DNA of 64,000 nt from Acinetobacter dispersus. Lineage in GTDB: Bacteria; Pseudomonadota; Gammaproteobacteria; Pseudomonadales; Moraxellaceae. The notes beneath the pieces were generated by a model that saw only the letters and a program-made list of their open reading frames with translations, had not been told where the DNA came from and did not search any database. Shown here one piece after another: positions 56,137-64,000 of the stretch. The stretch lies in the NCBI RefSeq assembly GCF_009884975.1, contig NZ_CP041970.1, positions 1,054,001 to 1,118,000 of the forward strand, given 5' to 3'. Within the stretch, counting starts at the first letter, position 1. Each line of letters opens with the position of its first letter. Made by a program: the position numbers and the translations under genes.

Positions 56137-56158
56137 TTTATGCAACTTGTTGCATAAA
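56137..56158. promoter_or_regulatory. palindromic operator candidate upstream of the NMO gene
   Basis: TTTATGCAAC and its exact complement separated by two bases, about 108 bases before the nitronate monooxygenase start. The compact form is that of a dimeric repressor site. No regulator gene adjoins. Confidence 0.55.
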
Positions 56159-56265
56159 AACTTTTATCTAGATATGATGAAGTGAATTTTAAAAAAGTGA
56201 AATGCTTCTTATTTCTAAAAAAGCTTTATCTATTTGAAATAATGAGTATCTAAAGGATAAAAGTA

Positions 56266-57240
56266 ATGTCAAAAATTCCAGAATTAATGAAAAACCTGAG
56301 ACTCCCTGTAATTGGTTCACCGTTATTTATTATTAGCACGCCCAAGCTGGTGCTGGCGCAATGTAAAGCTGGTGTGATTGGTTCGATGCCAGCATTAAAT
56401 GCACGACCTGCCGAAAAGCTAGAGGAATGGCTGAAAGAGATTACCGAAGGAATTGCTGAACATAATGCCTTACATCCAGACCGACCAGCAGCACCTTTTG
56501 CAATCAACCAGATCGTGCATAAAAGCAATAATCGTTTGGAACATGACATGGAATTGATTGTCAAATACAAAGTACCGATTGTGATTACATCACTTGGTGC
56601 AAGAACAGAAATCAATGATGCGACACATAGTTATGGTGGTGTCGTTTTACATGATGTTATTAACAATACCTTTGCCAAAAAAGCAATAGAAAAAGGTGCG
56701 GATGGTTTGATTGCAGTGGCTGCAGGTGCTGGTGGGCATGCGGGCGTCAAGAGTCCATTTCCATTAATTCAGGAAATTCGTGAATGGTTTGATGGACCTT
56801 TGGCTTTGTCGGGTGCGATTTCTACTGGTGGTGCAGTTCTTGCGGCACAGGCGATGGGAGCAGACTTTGCTTATATTGGTTCTGCATTTATTGCCACACA
56901 TGAAGCCAATGCCGAGGATGCTTATAAGCAGGCGATTGTCGATCATAATTCAGATGAAATTGTCTATTCCAATCTATTTACAGGTGTACATGGTAACTAT
57001 CTGGCACCAAGTATTCGTGCAGCGGGGCTTGATCCATCCAATTTACCCGAAGGTAATCTGAAAGATATGGATTTCAGTACACCGAATGAAGATGGTACAC
57101 AGCATAAGGTCAAACCATGGCGTGACATCTGGGGATGTGGTCAAGGTTTAAATGCAATCAAAGCCACTACTTCAGTCGAAGAACTCGTGAGCCGACTTGA
57201 AAAAGAGTATCTCGCAGCAAGAAAACGTCTCATGCTTTAA
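56266..57240 (+). CDS. nitronate monooxygenase
   Basis: FMN-dependent TIM-barrel enzyme of 324 residues that oxidises toxic nitronates such as propionate-3-nitronate. Visible are the N-terminal LRLPVIGSPLFIISTPKLVLAQCKAGVIGSMPALNARP, the GADGLIAVAAGAGGHAG loop and the phosphate-binding SGAISTGGAVLAAQAMGADFAYIGSAFIAT segment. Related enoyl reductases exist, but these motifs favour the nitronate monooxygenase class. Start ATG follows AAAGGAT. Confidence 0.87.
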   Translation: MSKIPELMKNLRLPVIGSPLFIISTPKLVLAQCKAGVIGSMPALNARPAEKLEEWLKEITEGIAEHNALHPDRPAAPFAINQIVHKSNNRLEHDMELIVKYKVPIVITSLGARTEINDATHSYGGVVLHDVINNTFAKKAIEKGADGLIAVAAGAGGHAGVKSPFPLIQEIREWFDGPLALSGAISTGGAVLAAQAMGADFAYIGSAFIATHEANAEDAYKQAIVDHNSDEIVYSNLFTGVHGNYLAPSIRAAGLDPSNLPEGNLKDMDFSTPNEDGTQHKVKPWRDIWGCGQGLNAIKATTSVEELVSRLEKEYLAARKRLML

Positions 57241-57248
57241 GGTTTAAA

Positions 57249-57275
57249 ATCAGGCCTTAATTTCTAAGGCCTGAT
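57249..57275. terminator. hairpin after the NMO gene
   Basis: Perfect ATCAGGCCTTA/TAAGGCCTGAT stem of 11 bases with a 5-base loop, 9 bases after the stop. A short TTTT follows after AAG. Probably a terminator between convergent genes. Confidence 0.65.
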
Positions 57276-57358
57276 AAGTTTTATGATGCTGTTTTTAACA
57301 ATGAGTATTCACTTATTGAAACGTTTCCCTCAGAAAGTCGAGTTAAAAACAGAAGATT

Positions 57359-58603
57359 TTAAACCTGCTCAAAAGTAAGCCCAGCATGTTTTGTTAAACG
57401 TTGAATAAATCGATCATCAAACATGGTCGCAGGTGTCCAAAAGCCACCTTGAGCTGTCGATTTTTTGCCATCTTTGGCATGGTCAATGGCAAGACTCAGC
57501 GCTGCTTGTCCCAACATCTTTCCTGTAGAACCATAACCAGGATCACGGTCACCAGTTACTTTGACTTTTAGACTTTGTCCTGCATCGGTTTTACCCACAA
57601 AACGTAAGTCAAATCGTCCTGCCAATTGTTGCTCTGGCGTAGGGCCTTCTCCCGGCTTTGGTAATAGGTAACGTTCCATCACTTGGCTAATCGGTTTACT
57701 GACCGCAGCGAGCATAAATGCCCCCAGACCAGAGACCACAGCTAAGGCTTTTAAACGTCCTTTGAACCCTTCACCTGTCAAAATCGCTTCGTTATAGCGA
57801 AAGTTGTTGCCATAGGCATTACCCGATAAAGCATTAGAACGCTGTACCACACGTTCATTTACAGCAGCCATGACAAAAGGCGCAATCCATGCATTAAAAT
57901 CAGGGTCGAATTTGGCGCTTTTGATATAAATCTGTCTTTGGGTATTGCCATGACCTGCGGGGCAGAGAATATATGGATTAAGTAGATCTTTACGCAATGC
58001 AGGATCAGCCGCAGCTTCTTGAATCACATTGATCAAACTCGCGACTGTACCGCCAGATGCACCACCTTTTAAGGTTTTAACCCGCATGGAAACTTGAGTG
58101 GCAGGCGCATTAAACTGCTGTTGTGCTTGTTGCTGCAGGTAATAAACACCCATATCGGATGGAACTGAATCAAATCCACAGCATTGCACAATACGCGCAC
58201 CTGATTGCTGTGCTTGCGCTTCATACTTCGTGATCATGTGTTTAATCCACTGGGTTTCTCCAGTCAGATCACAATAATCTGTTCCGTTATTCACACAGGC
58301 TTGAATTAACGGTTCACCATACAAAGCATATGGGCCAACCGTTGAGACGACCACACGTGTTTGTGCACAAAGTGCATCGAGTTCGGTTTGATTATTGGCA
58401 TCGGCGACCAAGATCGGAACAGCTTGACCAATAGGGCCAAGCGCATCTTTGACTTGTTGTAATTTCTGCTGGGAACGTCCAGCAATTGCCCAACGGATCT
58501 GTTCTTTTTGAGTGGCAAAATATTCGGCCAAATACTGGGTTAGAATCTGGCCGACGAAGCTAGTCGCACCAAAGACCACAAGATCATAATTTAATTTTGT
58601 CAT
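57359..58603 (-). CDS. saccharopine dehydrogenase-like NAD(P)-binding protein
   Basis: A 414-residue protein with an N-terminal Rossmann fold (VVFGATSFVGQILTQYLAEY at about 9-28) and the C-terminal layout of the trans-acting enoyl reductase/saccharopine dehydrogenase-like group (COG3268). Likely reduces a lipid or polyketide-type substrate; true saccharopine dehydrogenase is unlikely. Starts 36 bases after the acetoacetate-decarboxylase-like gene, so it is in the same MerR-type-promoter operon. Confidence 0.82.
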   Translation of the reverse strand: MTKLNYDLVVFGATSFVGQILTQYLAEYFATQKEQIRWAIAGRSQQKLQQVKDALGPIGQAVPILVADANNQTELDALCAQTRVVVSTVGPYALYGEPLIQACVNNGTDYCDLTGETQWIKHMITKYEAQAQQSGARIVQCCGFDSVPSDMGVYYLQQQAQQQFNAPATQVSMRVKTLKGGASGGTVASLINVIQEAAADPALRKDLLNPYILCPAGHGNTQRQIYIKSAKFDPDFNAWIAPFVMAAVNERVVQRSNALSGNAYGNNFRYNEAILTGEGFKGRLKALAVVSGLGAFMLAAVSKPISQVMERYLLPKPGEGPTPEQQLAGRFDLRFVGKTDAGQSLKVKVTGDRDPGYGSTGKMLGQAALSLAIDHAKDGKKSTAQGGFWTPATMFDDRFIQRLTKHAGLTFEQV

Positions 58604-58639
58604 TACTTGTTTTTCCTTAACGATTTGATGAGTTGAATA

Positions 58640-59536
58640 TTAAAGTGCTTTGGGCAAATGGAGAATAACTTGTGCGTCTTGAACCACGTCTAAACGAAGA
58701 ATCTTCGAAGCACCAAGTTCATCTAATAATTGACTTAAAGGACCACCATGACGGACTAATTTGACTTTTCTAGGCAGAAGTTTTTGTCCAAAAGATAAGA
58801 CATTAGATTGAACCAAGGTTTGCTGCCATTTGCCATCCACCAGATGTAACATCGTCGCTTGACTCATATGTGATTCAGATTTTACCTGCTTTAAGTGAGG
58901 TGTCGGTGCAATCAGGCTTAAATCGATTTTGCCAGATGTATCCGTTAGGCTCACATTCACGTCTTTGGAGCTGATATCGACCTTAATTTCAGTGAGCCAT
59001 TTAGGAAGTTGGTAAGCATAAACACCACGGACCCGGGCAATTTCTGTATCTACAGGTAGCGCTAAAACATGTGCGTAAAAATGGCGTTGACGAATAGAGT
59101 TGATGAGCTCTAAAGCATGAGGACCATGTGCATTGGGCTTACGCACCACAATTGCAACAGAGACTTCATTATATGGATCGTTATCACAAACAGAGTACGT
59201 AAAGAAGGTAAGGGCGACCAGCCCATAGCCAGGAAAGGCCTGTAAAGGTTGTAAAGGCGCGGGTAATTTTTTCTTGAGTTGTTTAAGTGGGGCTAACATC
59301 AGCACTTGTACATTGCCACTACGATAATAAAAATTGGGTGCCCAAACAGGACCAACTCTCGATTCAACCCATTGTTTAGGCGTTTTACGGAAAAAATCAA
59401 TATTGCCAGCGGCAGGATCCTGTACAACTTGATCTAAATCGGGATTCATTCTAAACCGATCATAATATCCATCTTTGGGAACATTGACTTTATGTTGTCC
59501 AAACTCAACTTCAGTAAACTGTTTATTGCTTTGCAT
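58640..59536 (-). CDS. acetoacetate decarboxylase-like protein (cytoplasmic)
   Basis: A protein of about 298 residues with the ADC-family fold: GYYDRFRMNPDLD near the start, then AFPGYGLVALTFFTYSVCDNDPYNEVSVAIVV and the closing GASKILRLDVVQDAQVILHLP. No clear catalytic Lys assignment can be made. A longer frame starts at 59593, but ATG 59536 follows an AAAGG and matches the core of the paralogue at 62415, whose extra N-terminus is a signal peptide. Here none is present, so it should be cytoplasmic. First gene of an operon with the saccharopine-like gene. Confidence 0.78.
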   Translation of the reverse strand: MQSNKQFTEVEFGQHKVNVPKDGYYDRFRMNPDLDQVVQDPAAGNIDFFRKTPKQWVESRVGPVWAPNFYYRSGNVQVLMLAPLKQLKKKLPAPLQPLQAFPGYGLVALTFFTYSVCDNDPYNEVSVAIVVRKPNAHGPHALELINSIRQRHFYAHVLALPVDTEIARVRGVYAYQLPKWLTEIKVDISSKDVNVSLTDTSGKIDLSLIAPTPHLKQVKSESHMSQATMLHLVDGKWQQTLVQSNVLSFGQKLLPRKVKLVRHGGPLSQLLDELGASKILRLDVVQDAQVILHLPKAL

Positions 59537-59610
59537 ATTCGTAAACCTTTGATTGACCAAGTCATTCAAAATGCCTGCCAATGACAAGAACATTTCTTAT
59601 ATCTGAGTTC

Positions 59611-59641
59611 ACTATAAGATTAAAGTGAACTTTAATGTCAA
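59611..59641 (-). promoter_or_regulatory. MerR-type promoter 1 (ADC-like operon)
   Basis: On the minus strand TTGACA (59636-59641) and TATAGT (59611-59616) with a 19-base spacer containing the near-palindrome TTAAAGTTCACTTTAA. Same design as the sites at 59825, 60946 and 63492. Confidence 0.8.
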
Positions 59642-59824
59642 GCAGCAAAATTTGATATTTGATAAGTACAAAGCTGGTTCGTTGAAACAATGTAAAGAAA
59701 ACAAGTGCTGAAAACATTTAACTTTGTGAAAAAAATCATTGATCTCAATGAGTAAGTCTATTGATCATTCGTTTATTTTTAATCATTAAATTACATTTTT
59801 ATTATCAGAATAGGACTAAAAGCA

Positions 59825-59855
59825 TTGACCTTAAAGCGAACTTTAATCTTAGTAT
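59825..59855 (+). promoter_or_regulatory. MerR-type promoter 2 (alpha/beta hydrolase)
   Basis: TTGACC (59825-59830) and TAGTAT (59850-59855) with a 19-base spacer containing TTAAAGCGAACTTTAA. Transcribes the hydrolase gene, divergent from promoter 1. Confidence 0.8.
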
Positions 59856-59962
59856 AGAAGCACTATCCACACGGATGGTACTTAAAAAATGTAGTTATAA
59901 GCAAATTAATTAGAACATAGATCATGAATCGACAGTGTAAATCTTACACAGGAGAAACAACG

Positions 59963-60793
59963 ATGGCATTCGTTACGACAAAAGATGGTGTAGATATTTT
60001 TTATAAAGATTGGGGACCTCGCGATGCACAGATCTTATTTTTTCATCATGGTTGGCCACTCAGCTCAGATGATTGGGATGCCCAACTGGTATTCTTTTTA
60101 AATGAAGGTTTCCGCGTAGTTGCTCACGATCGTCGCGGACATGGCCGTTCCAGTCAAGTCTGGGATGGGCACGATATGGACCATTATGCAGATGATGTTG
60201 CAGCTGTAGTACAGCATCTTGGGATTAAAAACGCGATTCATATCGGCCATTCAACAGGCGGTGGTGAGGTGGCTCACTATATTGCGCGTCATGGCGAAGC
60301 GAATGTTGCCAAGGCCGTTTTGGTGAGTGCGGTCCCACCCATTATGGTTAAAACAGCGAATAATCCTGACGGTCTACCTAAAGAAGTCTTTGATGACTTG
60401 CAAAATCAGTTATTTAAAAACCGCTCGCAATTTTACTATGATTTACCAGCGGGGCCTTTCTACGGTTTTAACCGTCCAGATGCAAATCCATCTGAACCTG
60501 TGATCTGGAATTGGTGGCGTCAGGGCATGATGGGTGGGGCAAAAGCACATTATGATGGCATTGTGGCCTTTTCCCAGACTGATTTTACGGAAGACCTGAA
60601 AAAAATTTCAGTCCCTGTACTGGTAATGCATGGTGACGATGATCAGGTGGTACCGTATGAAAATTCTGGGGCACTATCGGCCAAATTAGTACAAAACGGG
60701 ACTTTAAAAACCTATAAAGGTTTTTCTCATGGCATGTTAACCGTAAATGCAGATGTCATTAATCCAGACCTATTGGCATTTATTCGCTCATAA
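59963..60793 (+). CDS. alpha/beta hydrolase (non-heme chloroperoxidase-like)
   Basis: Cytoplasmic hydrolase of 276 residues. Nucleophile elbow GHSTGG (Ser97), oxyanion region FFHHGWPLSSDDW, acid in VMHGDDDQVVPYE and a late His in GFSHGML. The family covers esterases, lactonases and cofactor-free haloperoxidases. ATG 59963 has CAGGAGAAAC ahead and drops 13 atypical residues of the longer frame at 59924. Controlled by MerR-type promoter 2. Confidence 0.87.
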   Translation: MAFVTTKDGVDIFYKDWGPRDAQILFFHHGWPLSSDDWDAQLVFFLNEGFRVVAHDRRGHGRSSQVWDGHDMDHYADDVAAVVQHLGIKNAIHIGHSTGGGEVAHYIARHGEANVAKAVLVSAVPPIMVKTANNPDGLPKEVFDDLQNQLFKNRSQFYYDLPAGPFYGFNRPDANPSEPVIWNWWRQGMMGGAKAHYDGIVAFSQTDFTEDLKKISVPVLVMHGDDDQVVPYENSGALSAKLVQNGTLKTYKGFSHGMLTVNADVINPDLLAFIRS

Positions 60794-60826
60794 GCTGTAT
60801 TGATTTGATTCAAAATCCCATTCAAG

Positions 60827-60855
60827 AATAGAGGCATATTTGCCTCTATTTTTTA
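60827..60855 (+). terminator. Rho-independent terminator after the hydrolase gene
   Basis: AATAGAGGCA/TGCCTCTATT stem with a 4-base loop followed by TTTTTATTT. Confidence 0.87.
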
Positions 60856-60945
60856 TTTAAGGATTTTTTGATATTGGTATTACTTGTTAAGTTTATGATT
60901 TTATTTCGATGATTTGAAAATATTAATAAAGTGTAATCAAACCTA

Positions 60946-60976
60946 TTGACATTAAAGTTTACTTTAATCTTAAAGT
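60946..60976 (+). promoter_or_regulatory. MerR-type promoter 3 (flavin oxidoreductase)
   Basis: TTGACA (60946-60951) and TAAAGT (60971-60976), 19 bases apart, with TTAAAGTTTACTTTAA in the spacer. It ends 27 bases before the reductase start codon. Confidence 0.8.
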
Positions 60977-61003
60977 AAAGTCATACTCAATGAGGTAATC
61001 AAA

Positions 61004-62242
61004 ATGAAAGTCTTTGAACAATTAGTTTTCCCAAATGGTTCGCACATCCCCAATCGCATTGCAAAAGCAGCAATGGAAGAAAATATGGCAGACTTAAATC
61101 ATGCGCCATCTGAAGAGCTGATGCGTTTATACCAAGCCTGGGCGGATGGTGGTGTTGGCTTAATTATCACAGGTAATGTCATGGTGGATCGTCGTGCCAT
61201 GACTGGACCAGGTGGGGTTGTACTGGAAGATGTAAAATATTTGGATACCTTCAAACGCTGGGCGCAAATCGGTCGTTCGAAGGGCGCGCAAGTGTGGTTG
61301 CAAATCAATCACCCTGGTCGTCAAATGCAATCTAATTTAGGACAAGAGACTTGGGCACCATCAGCGATCGCTTTAGATCTAGGCAAAATGTCAGATCGTT
61401 TTAATACCCCGATTGAAATGAACCAAGACATGATTAATGAAGTCATTCAACGTTTTGCCAACACCGCACGTTTAGGAGAAAAAGCAGGCTTTACTGGTGT
61501 TGAAATCCATGCGGCACATGGTTATTTACTCAGTCAGTTTCTTTCGCCACTCAGTAATAAGCGCCAAGATCAATGGGGTGGCTCTTTGGAAAATCGTGCA
61601 CGTATTTTGATTGAGATTGTTAAAGCGGTGCGTGCTGTGGTTTCAGACAGATTTACAGTGGCGGTTAAACTGAATTCGGCTGACTTCCAACGCGGTGGTT
61701 TTAGTGCTGAAGATGCACAGCAAGTGGTTATGATGCTCAACGAACTGGCTGTTGATTTGGTCGAGTTATCTGGCGGTAGCTATGAAGCACCGGCAATGCA
61801 AGGTCAGGCACGCGATGGTCGTACCTTAGCGCGAGAAGCTTACTTCTTAGAGTTTGCCCAAGAGATTGGTAAAGTAGCCAAGATGCCTGTGATGGTGACG
61901 GGAGGAATCCGTCGTAAACAAGTCGCTGAACAAGTCATTGAAAGTGGTGTCGATATGGTTGGGATTGCTACAGCTTTGGCAATCGATCCAAATCTCCCAA
62001 ATGAGTGGAAGCAGGGGCAAAATACGGCACCAGAGTTGAAAGCAATTACATGGGAAAATAAAACCTTAGCTTCACTCGCCAATATGGCCACAGTGAAATT
62101 CCAGTTACGTAAACTCAGTCTTGGTAAATCAACCAATCCAAAAGTTTCTCCACTTTGGGCGTTGATTTTGCAACAATCAGCGATGACATGTCGTACGCGC
62201 CAATATAAAAATCGGATGCGTACATATTCATTTGCATCTTAA
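61004..62242 (+). CDS. NADH:flavin oxidoreductase / old yellow enzyme family
   Basis: FMN enzyme of 412 residues that reduces activated C=C bonds. Visible are NRIAKAAMEENMAD near the start, QINHPGRQ (about 100-107), GFTGVEIHAAHGYLLSQFLSP (about 165-185) and the phosphate-binding PVMVTGGIRRKQVAEQVIESGVDMVGIATALAIDP. There is no C-terminal NAD domain of the 2,4-dienoyl-CoA reductase type. Good ribosome site GAGG. Monocistronic under MerR-type promoter 3. Confidence 0.9.
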   Translation: MKVFEQLVFPNGSHIPNRIAKAAMEENMADLNHAPSEELMRLYQAWADGGVGLIITGNVMVDRRAMTGPGGVVLEDVKYLDTFKRWAQIGRSKGAQVWLQINHPGRQMQSNLGQETWAPSAIALDLGKMSDRFNTPIEMNQDMINEVIQRFANTARLGEKAGFTGVEIHAAHGYLLSQFLSPLSNKRQDQWGGSLENRARILIEIVKAVRAVVSDRFTVAVKLNSADFQRGGFSAEDAQQVVMMLNELAVDLVELSGGSYEAPAMQGQARDGRTLAREAYFLEFAQEIGKVAKMPVMVTGGIRRKQVAEQVIESGVDMVGIATALAIDPNLPNEWKQGQNTAPELKAITWENKTLASLANMATVKFQLRKLSLGKSTNPKVSPLWALILQQSAMTCRTRQYKNRMRTYSFAS

Positions 62243-62286
62243 GCTGAGCAACAAGTTGCCAATACTTAGCTAATAGATTGAACAAC

Positions 62287-62320
62287 AGCCAATTGCAGAA
62301 CAATCTGTAATTGGCTTTTT
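62287..62320 (+). terminator. terminator after the flavin oxidoreductase gene
   Basis: AGCCAATT...AATTGGCT hairpin with inner GCAG/CTGT pairing and a five-T tail, 45 bases after the stop. Confidence 0.75.
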
Positions 62321-62370
62321 ATGGGCAAGCAATTAAAAACATTGGAAAGGAAAAAGTGGTTTCTGATCAT

Positions 62371-62406
62371 AAAAAATCCGCTTTATTCAGAAAGCGGATT
62401 TTTTTC
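62371..62406. terminator. bidirectional terminator
   Basis: AATCCGCTTT/AAAGCGGATT stem with a 6-base loop, A-run on the left and T-run on the right. Serves the minus-strand ADC-like gene and any read-through from the left. Confidence 0.88.
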
Positions 62407-62414
62407 TCATATAT

Positions 62415-63461
62415 CTATTTTGTATTTTCTTTAGCTTGATCTAATGCTGGAAAAGGAACGGGCATATTAAGTGCTAATTGAGCATCTTTTACTACATCTA
62501 AACGTAATATCTTGTTTGCACCTAAGTCATCAAGTAATTTGCTCAGCGGGCCGCCGCTGCGAACAAGTTGCACATTTTTAGGAAATAGCTTCTGTCCAAA
62601 TGCAAGGGTATTCGATTCCACAGAAGTGCTGTGCCATTTACCATCAACCAACTGATACATAGTTTTGGTTTCAATCCGTGATTGCGGCTTTACCGTTTTT
62701 ATTTTAGGTAGAGGCGCAATTAGACTTAAATCAGGTTTGCCATCGGTATTAAAAATATGGGCTTGCAGCTCATGGCTACCAATTTTCATATCAATTGGGG
62801 TTAACCACTTAGGTAGTTGATAACCATAAACGCCACGAACACGGGCGATTTCTGTATCAACAGGCAAGGCCAGTACATGTCCATAATAAGTATGATTTCG
62901 CATAGAGCTTAACAATTCAGTGCTATTAAAGTGATGTGCACCAGGCTGACGAACCACAATGGCAACAGAAACCTCATCGTAGGGATCGACATCCCCCACG
63001 GCATAAGAGAAGAAAGTCAGTGAAACCAAGCCATAACCAGGAAGTGGCTGTAAAGGTTGAAGTGGAGCGGGGAGCTTAGCTTTTAATTTTGCAATAGGCG
63101 CTAACATCAATACTTGAACATTACTGGTCCGATAATAAAAATTAGGTGACCAGACTTTACCTACTCGGGTATCAACCAGCTTTTTAGGAATCGTACGGAA
63201 GTAATCAATATTGCCTGCTGCAGGATCTTTTGCAACTTCATCTAAGTTTGGATTCATGCGGAAGCGATCATAATAGCCACCTTTAGGTACAGCGACTTTA
63301 TAAGGTCCAAATTCAACGACAGTCGTTTGCTTTGCATTTGGAGCAGTAATATTACTCGTGGTGGCATTGATTGGGGCCTCAGCTGCATAGCTTGCTGTGC
63401 CGAGTAATAAGCCGATGGATATCGTAACGATGTTACGAGTTAAAGCAAAATTGTTGAACAT
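62415..63461 (-). CDS. acetoacetate decarboxylase-like protein, exported paralogue
   Basis: A 348-residue paralogue of the protein at 58640, sharing GYYDRFRMNPNLD, LPGYGLVSLTFFSYAV, DPYDEVSVAIVVRQPGAH and the C-terminal GANKILRLDVVKDAQLALNMP. Unlike the first copy it has a cleavable signal peptide (about 1-27, ending GTASYA) and a Thr/Asn/Ala-rich linker, so it acts outside the cytoplasm. That is unusual for a decarboxylase and suggests a ligand-binding or lactonase-like role. Transcribed from MerR-type promoter 4. Confidence 0.8.
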   Translation of the reverse strand: MFNNFALTRNIVTISIGLLLGTASYAAEAPINATTSNITAPNAKQTTVVEFGPYKVAVPKGGYYDRFRMNPNLDEVAKDPAAGNIDYFRTIPKKLVDTRVGKVWSPNFYYRTSNVQVLMLAPIAKLKAKLPAPLQPLQPLPGYGLVSLTFFSYAVGDVDPYDEVSVAIVVRQPGAHHFNSTELLSSMRNHTYYGHVLALPVDTEIARVRGVYGYQLPKWLTPIDMKIGSHELQAHIFNTDGKPDLSLIAPLPKIKTVKPQSRIETKTMYQLVDGKWHSTSVESNTLAFGQKLFPKNVQLVRSGGPLSKLLDDLGANKILRLDVVKDAQLALNMPVPFPALDQAKENTK

Positions 63462-63491
63462 GTTGATGTTCCTCCTATTAACCTACATGAA

Positions 63492-63522
63492 ATGCTAAGA
63501 TTAAAGCCCACTTTAAGGTCAA
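63492..63522 (-). promoter_or_regulatory. MerR-type promoter 4 (exported ADC-like gene)
   Basis: On the minus strand TTGACC (63517-63522) and TAGCAT (63492-63497) with a 19-base spacer containing TTAAAGTGGGCTTTAA, the fourth copy of the shared operator. Confidence 0.8.
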
Positions 63523-63624
63523 GCGTTTTCAGAGGAAGAAAATCAATCAACAGAGGAAGCTGAATGGATCAGATATTCAATTGAGGGCAAAAGAGGGTTT
63601 TAGGTCAATTTAATTTGATAAAAA

Positions 63625-63650
63625 AACCAGCTGTTTTGAGCTGGCTTTTT
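63625..63650 (-). terminator. terminator of the DJ-1/PfpI-like gene
   Basis: On the minus strand AGCCAGCT-N6-AGCTGGTT hairpin running into a T-run. It lies just beyond the stop of the gene at the right edge. Confidence 0.8.
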
Positions 63651-63660
63651 ATTAACGATT

Positions 63661-64000
63661 TTAATTCAAAGTTTTTAACCGTTTGACAACAGCTTCAGCA
63701 ATTTCTTTACTGGATTGTGGATTTTGCCCAGTGATTATTCGATCATCGGTAATCACATAAGATGTAAAGGGTAAAAAGCCACGCTTATACTTTGCGCCGC
63801 GTGTGACCAATCCATCTTGTAAGGAGAAAGGAACTTGAGATTTTATCCCAGACAAGGTTTCTTCAACATTAGCAAAGCCTGTAACCGTACGACCTGCAAT
63901 GAGTGGCTGACCAGTTTGGGTTTTAAGCGGCAATAATCCACCTACACCATGACATACTGCCGATACAACACCACCTTGCTGATAAATCTTTTCGCTGATC
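63661..64000 (-). CDS. DJ-1/PfpI-family protein, partial (5-prime end beyond the window)
   Basis: C-terminal about 112 residues of a type-1 glutamine-amidotransferase-like protein; the reading frame stays open to the window edge. The nucleophile elbow VVSAVCHGVGGLLP is encoded at about 63930-63975, so an apparent start at 63933 is internal and not real. Followed by VTGFANVEETLSG and FTSYVITDDRIITGQNPQSS, typical of the YDR533C/Hsp31-like subgroup. Function may be stress-related; a different protein from HchA at 10977. Confidence 0.83.
   Translation of the reverse strand, partial: ISEKIYQQGGVVSAVCHGVGGLLPLKTQTGQPLIAGRTVTGFANVEETLSGIKSQVPFSLQDGLVTRGAKYKRGFLPFTSYVITDDRIITGQNPQSSKEIAEAVVKRLKTLN

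Larger units (their letters stand above)
55834..56265. other. intergenic region with two palindromes
   Basis: This 432-base stretch has no convincing gene. It separates the divergent DUF3817 and nitronate monooxygenase genes, and carries the two palindromes listed separately at 56094 and 56137. Confidence 0.6.

Noticed and set aside
63661..63933. Complete small gene starting at 63933
   Set aside because: The frame continues upstream to the window edge and includes the conserved VCHG nucleophile elbow, so the apparent start is internal to a cut gene.

Overview
The window looks like a contiguous piece of an Acinetobacter chromosome. This is inferred from the moderately low GC, gene families typical of the genus (allophanate hydrolase/urea carboxylase pair, Baeyer-Villiger-type monooxygenase next to an AraC regulator, OsmC-YcaO fusion) and gammaproteobacterial-style regulatory sites. 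I saw no rRNA, tRNA, insertion sequence, prophage or CRISPR array. The left end starts just before an frmR gene; the right end cuts a DJ-1/PfpI gene.

Layout. 0-8.3 kb: formaldehyde sensor and detoxification (frmR-frmA), a DNA-binding-only ModE-like protein, and an allophanate hydrolase-urea carboxylase-GntR unit. 8.3-15 kb: a small unknown gene, an AraC regulator with a quinone-reductase-like enzyme, Hsp31, a degenerate orphan response regulator, a ketopantoate reductase-like enzyme and a BASS transporter. 15.3-23.3 kb: a six-gene unit encoding an EmrA/EmrB/TolC-type tripartite exporter interleaved with a GH3-family acyl-adenylating amide synthetase and two GNAT-like proteins, preceded by a Fur-like box; it looks like a make-and-export pathway for an unknown small conjugate. 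23.3-28.6 kb: ArsR/SRPBCC pair, DMT exporter with a divergent LysR regulator, and an OsmC-YcaO protein.

28.6-33 kb: a copper island. CueR and CopA, a CopZ-like chaperone, a DUF305 protein and an ISC-type ferredoxin lie behind three promoters that all have the 19-bp -35/-10 spacing and dyad of CueR targets. 33-39.4 kb: BVMO, AraC and LuxR regulators, an amidase and an M28 lipoprotein peptidase. 39.4-45.5 kb: a second metal island. CusS/CusR, a 49-residue exported peptide directly behind a near-perfect CusR box, and a bufferin (HvfABCD-like) RiPP cluster: a KCG-repeat precursor, an MNIO (DUF692) enzyme, its DUF2063 partner, a DoxX protein, an ECF sigma factor and a zinc-finger anti-sigma-like protein. 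Two divergent promoters with the same ECF-like motif drive the precursor operon and doxX.

45.6-55.9 kb: a lipid-modification cluster (desaturase, FAD oxidoreductase, DUF1365, two cyclopropane-synthase-family methyltransferases, DUF1295, a tail-to-tail kinase/regulator pair, chalcone-isomerase-like, roadblock-like and NTF2-like proteins). 56-64 kb: nitronate monooxygenase followed by an apparent MerR-family regulon: four promoters with the same dyad and 19-bp spacing precede two acetoacetate-decarboxylase-like paralogues (one exported), an alpha/beta hydrolase and an old-yellow-enzyme-type reductase. No regulator for them is in the window.

The strongest leads are the bufferin cluster with its paired ECF promoters, the CusR-box peptide, the GH3-exporter operon, the MerR-type regulon without a visible regulator, and the degenerate CusR paralogue.
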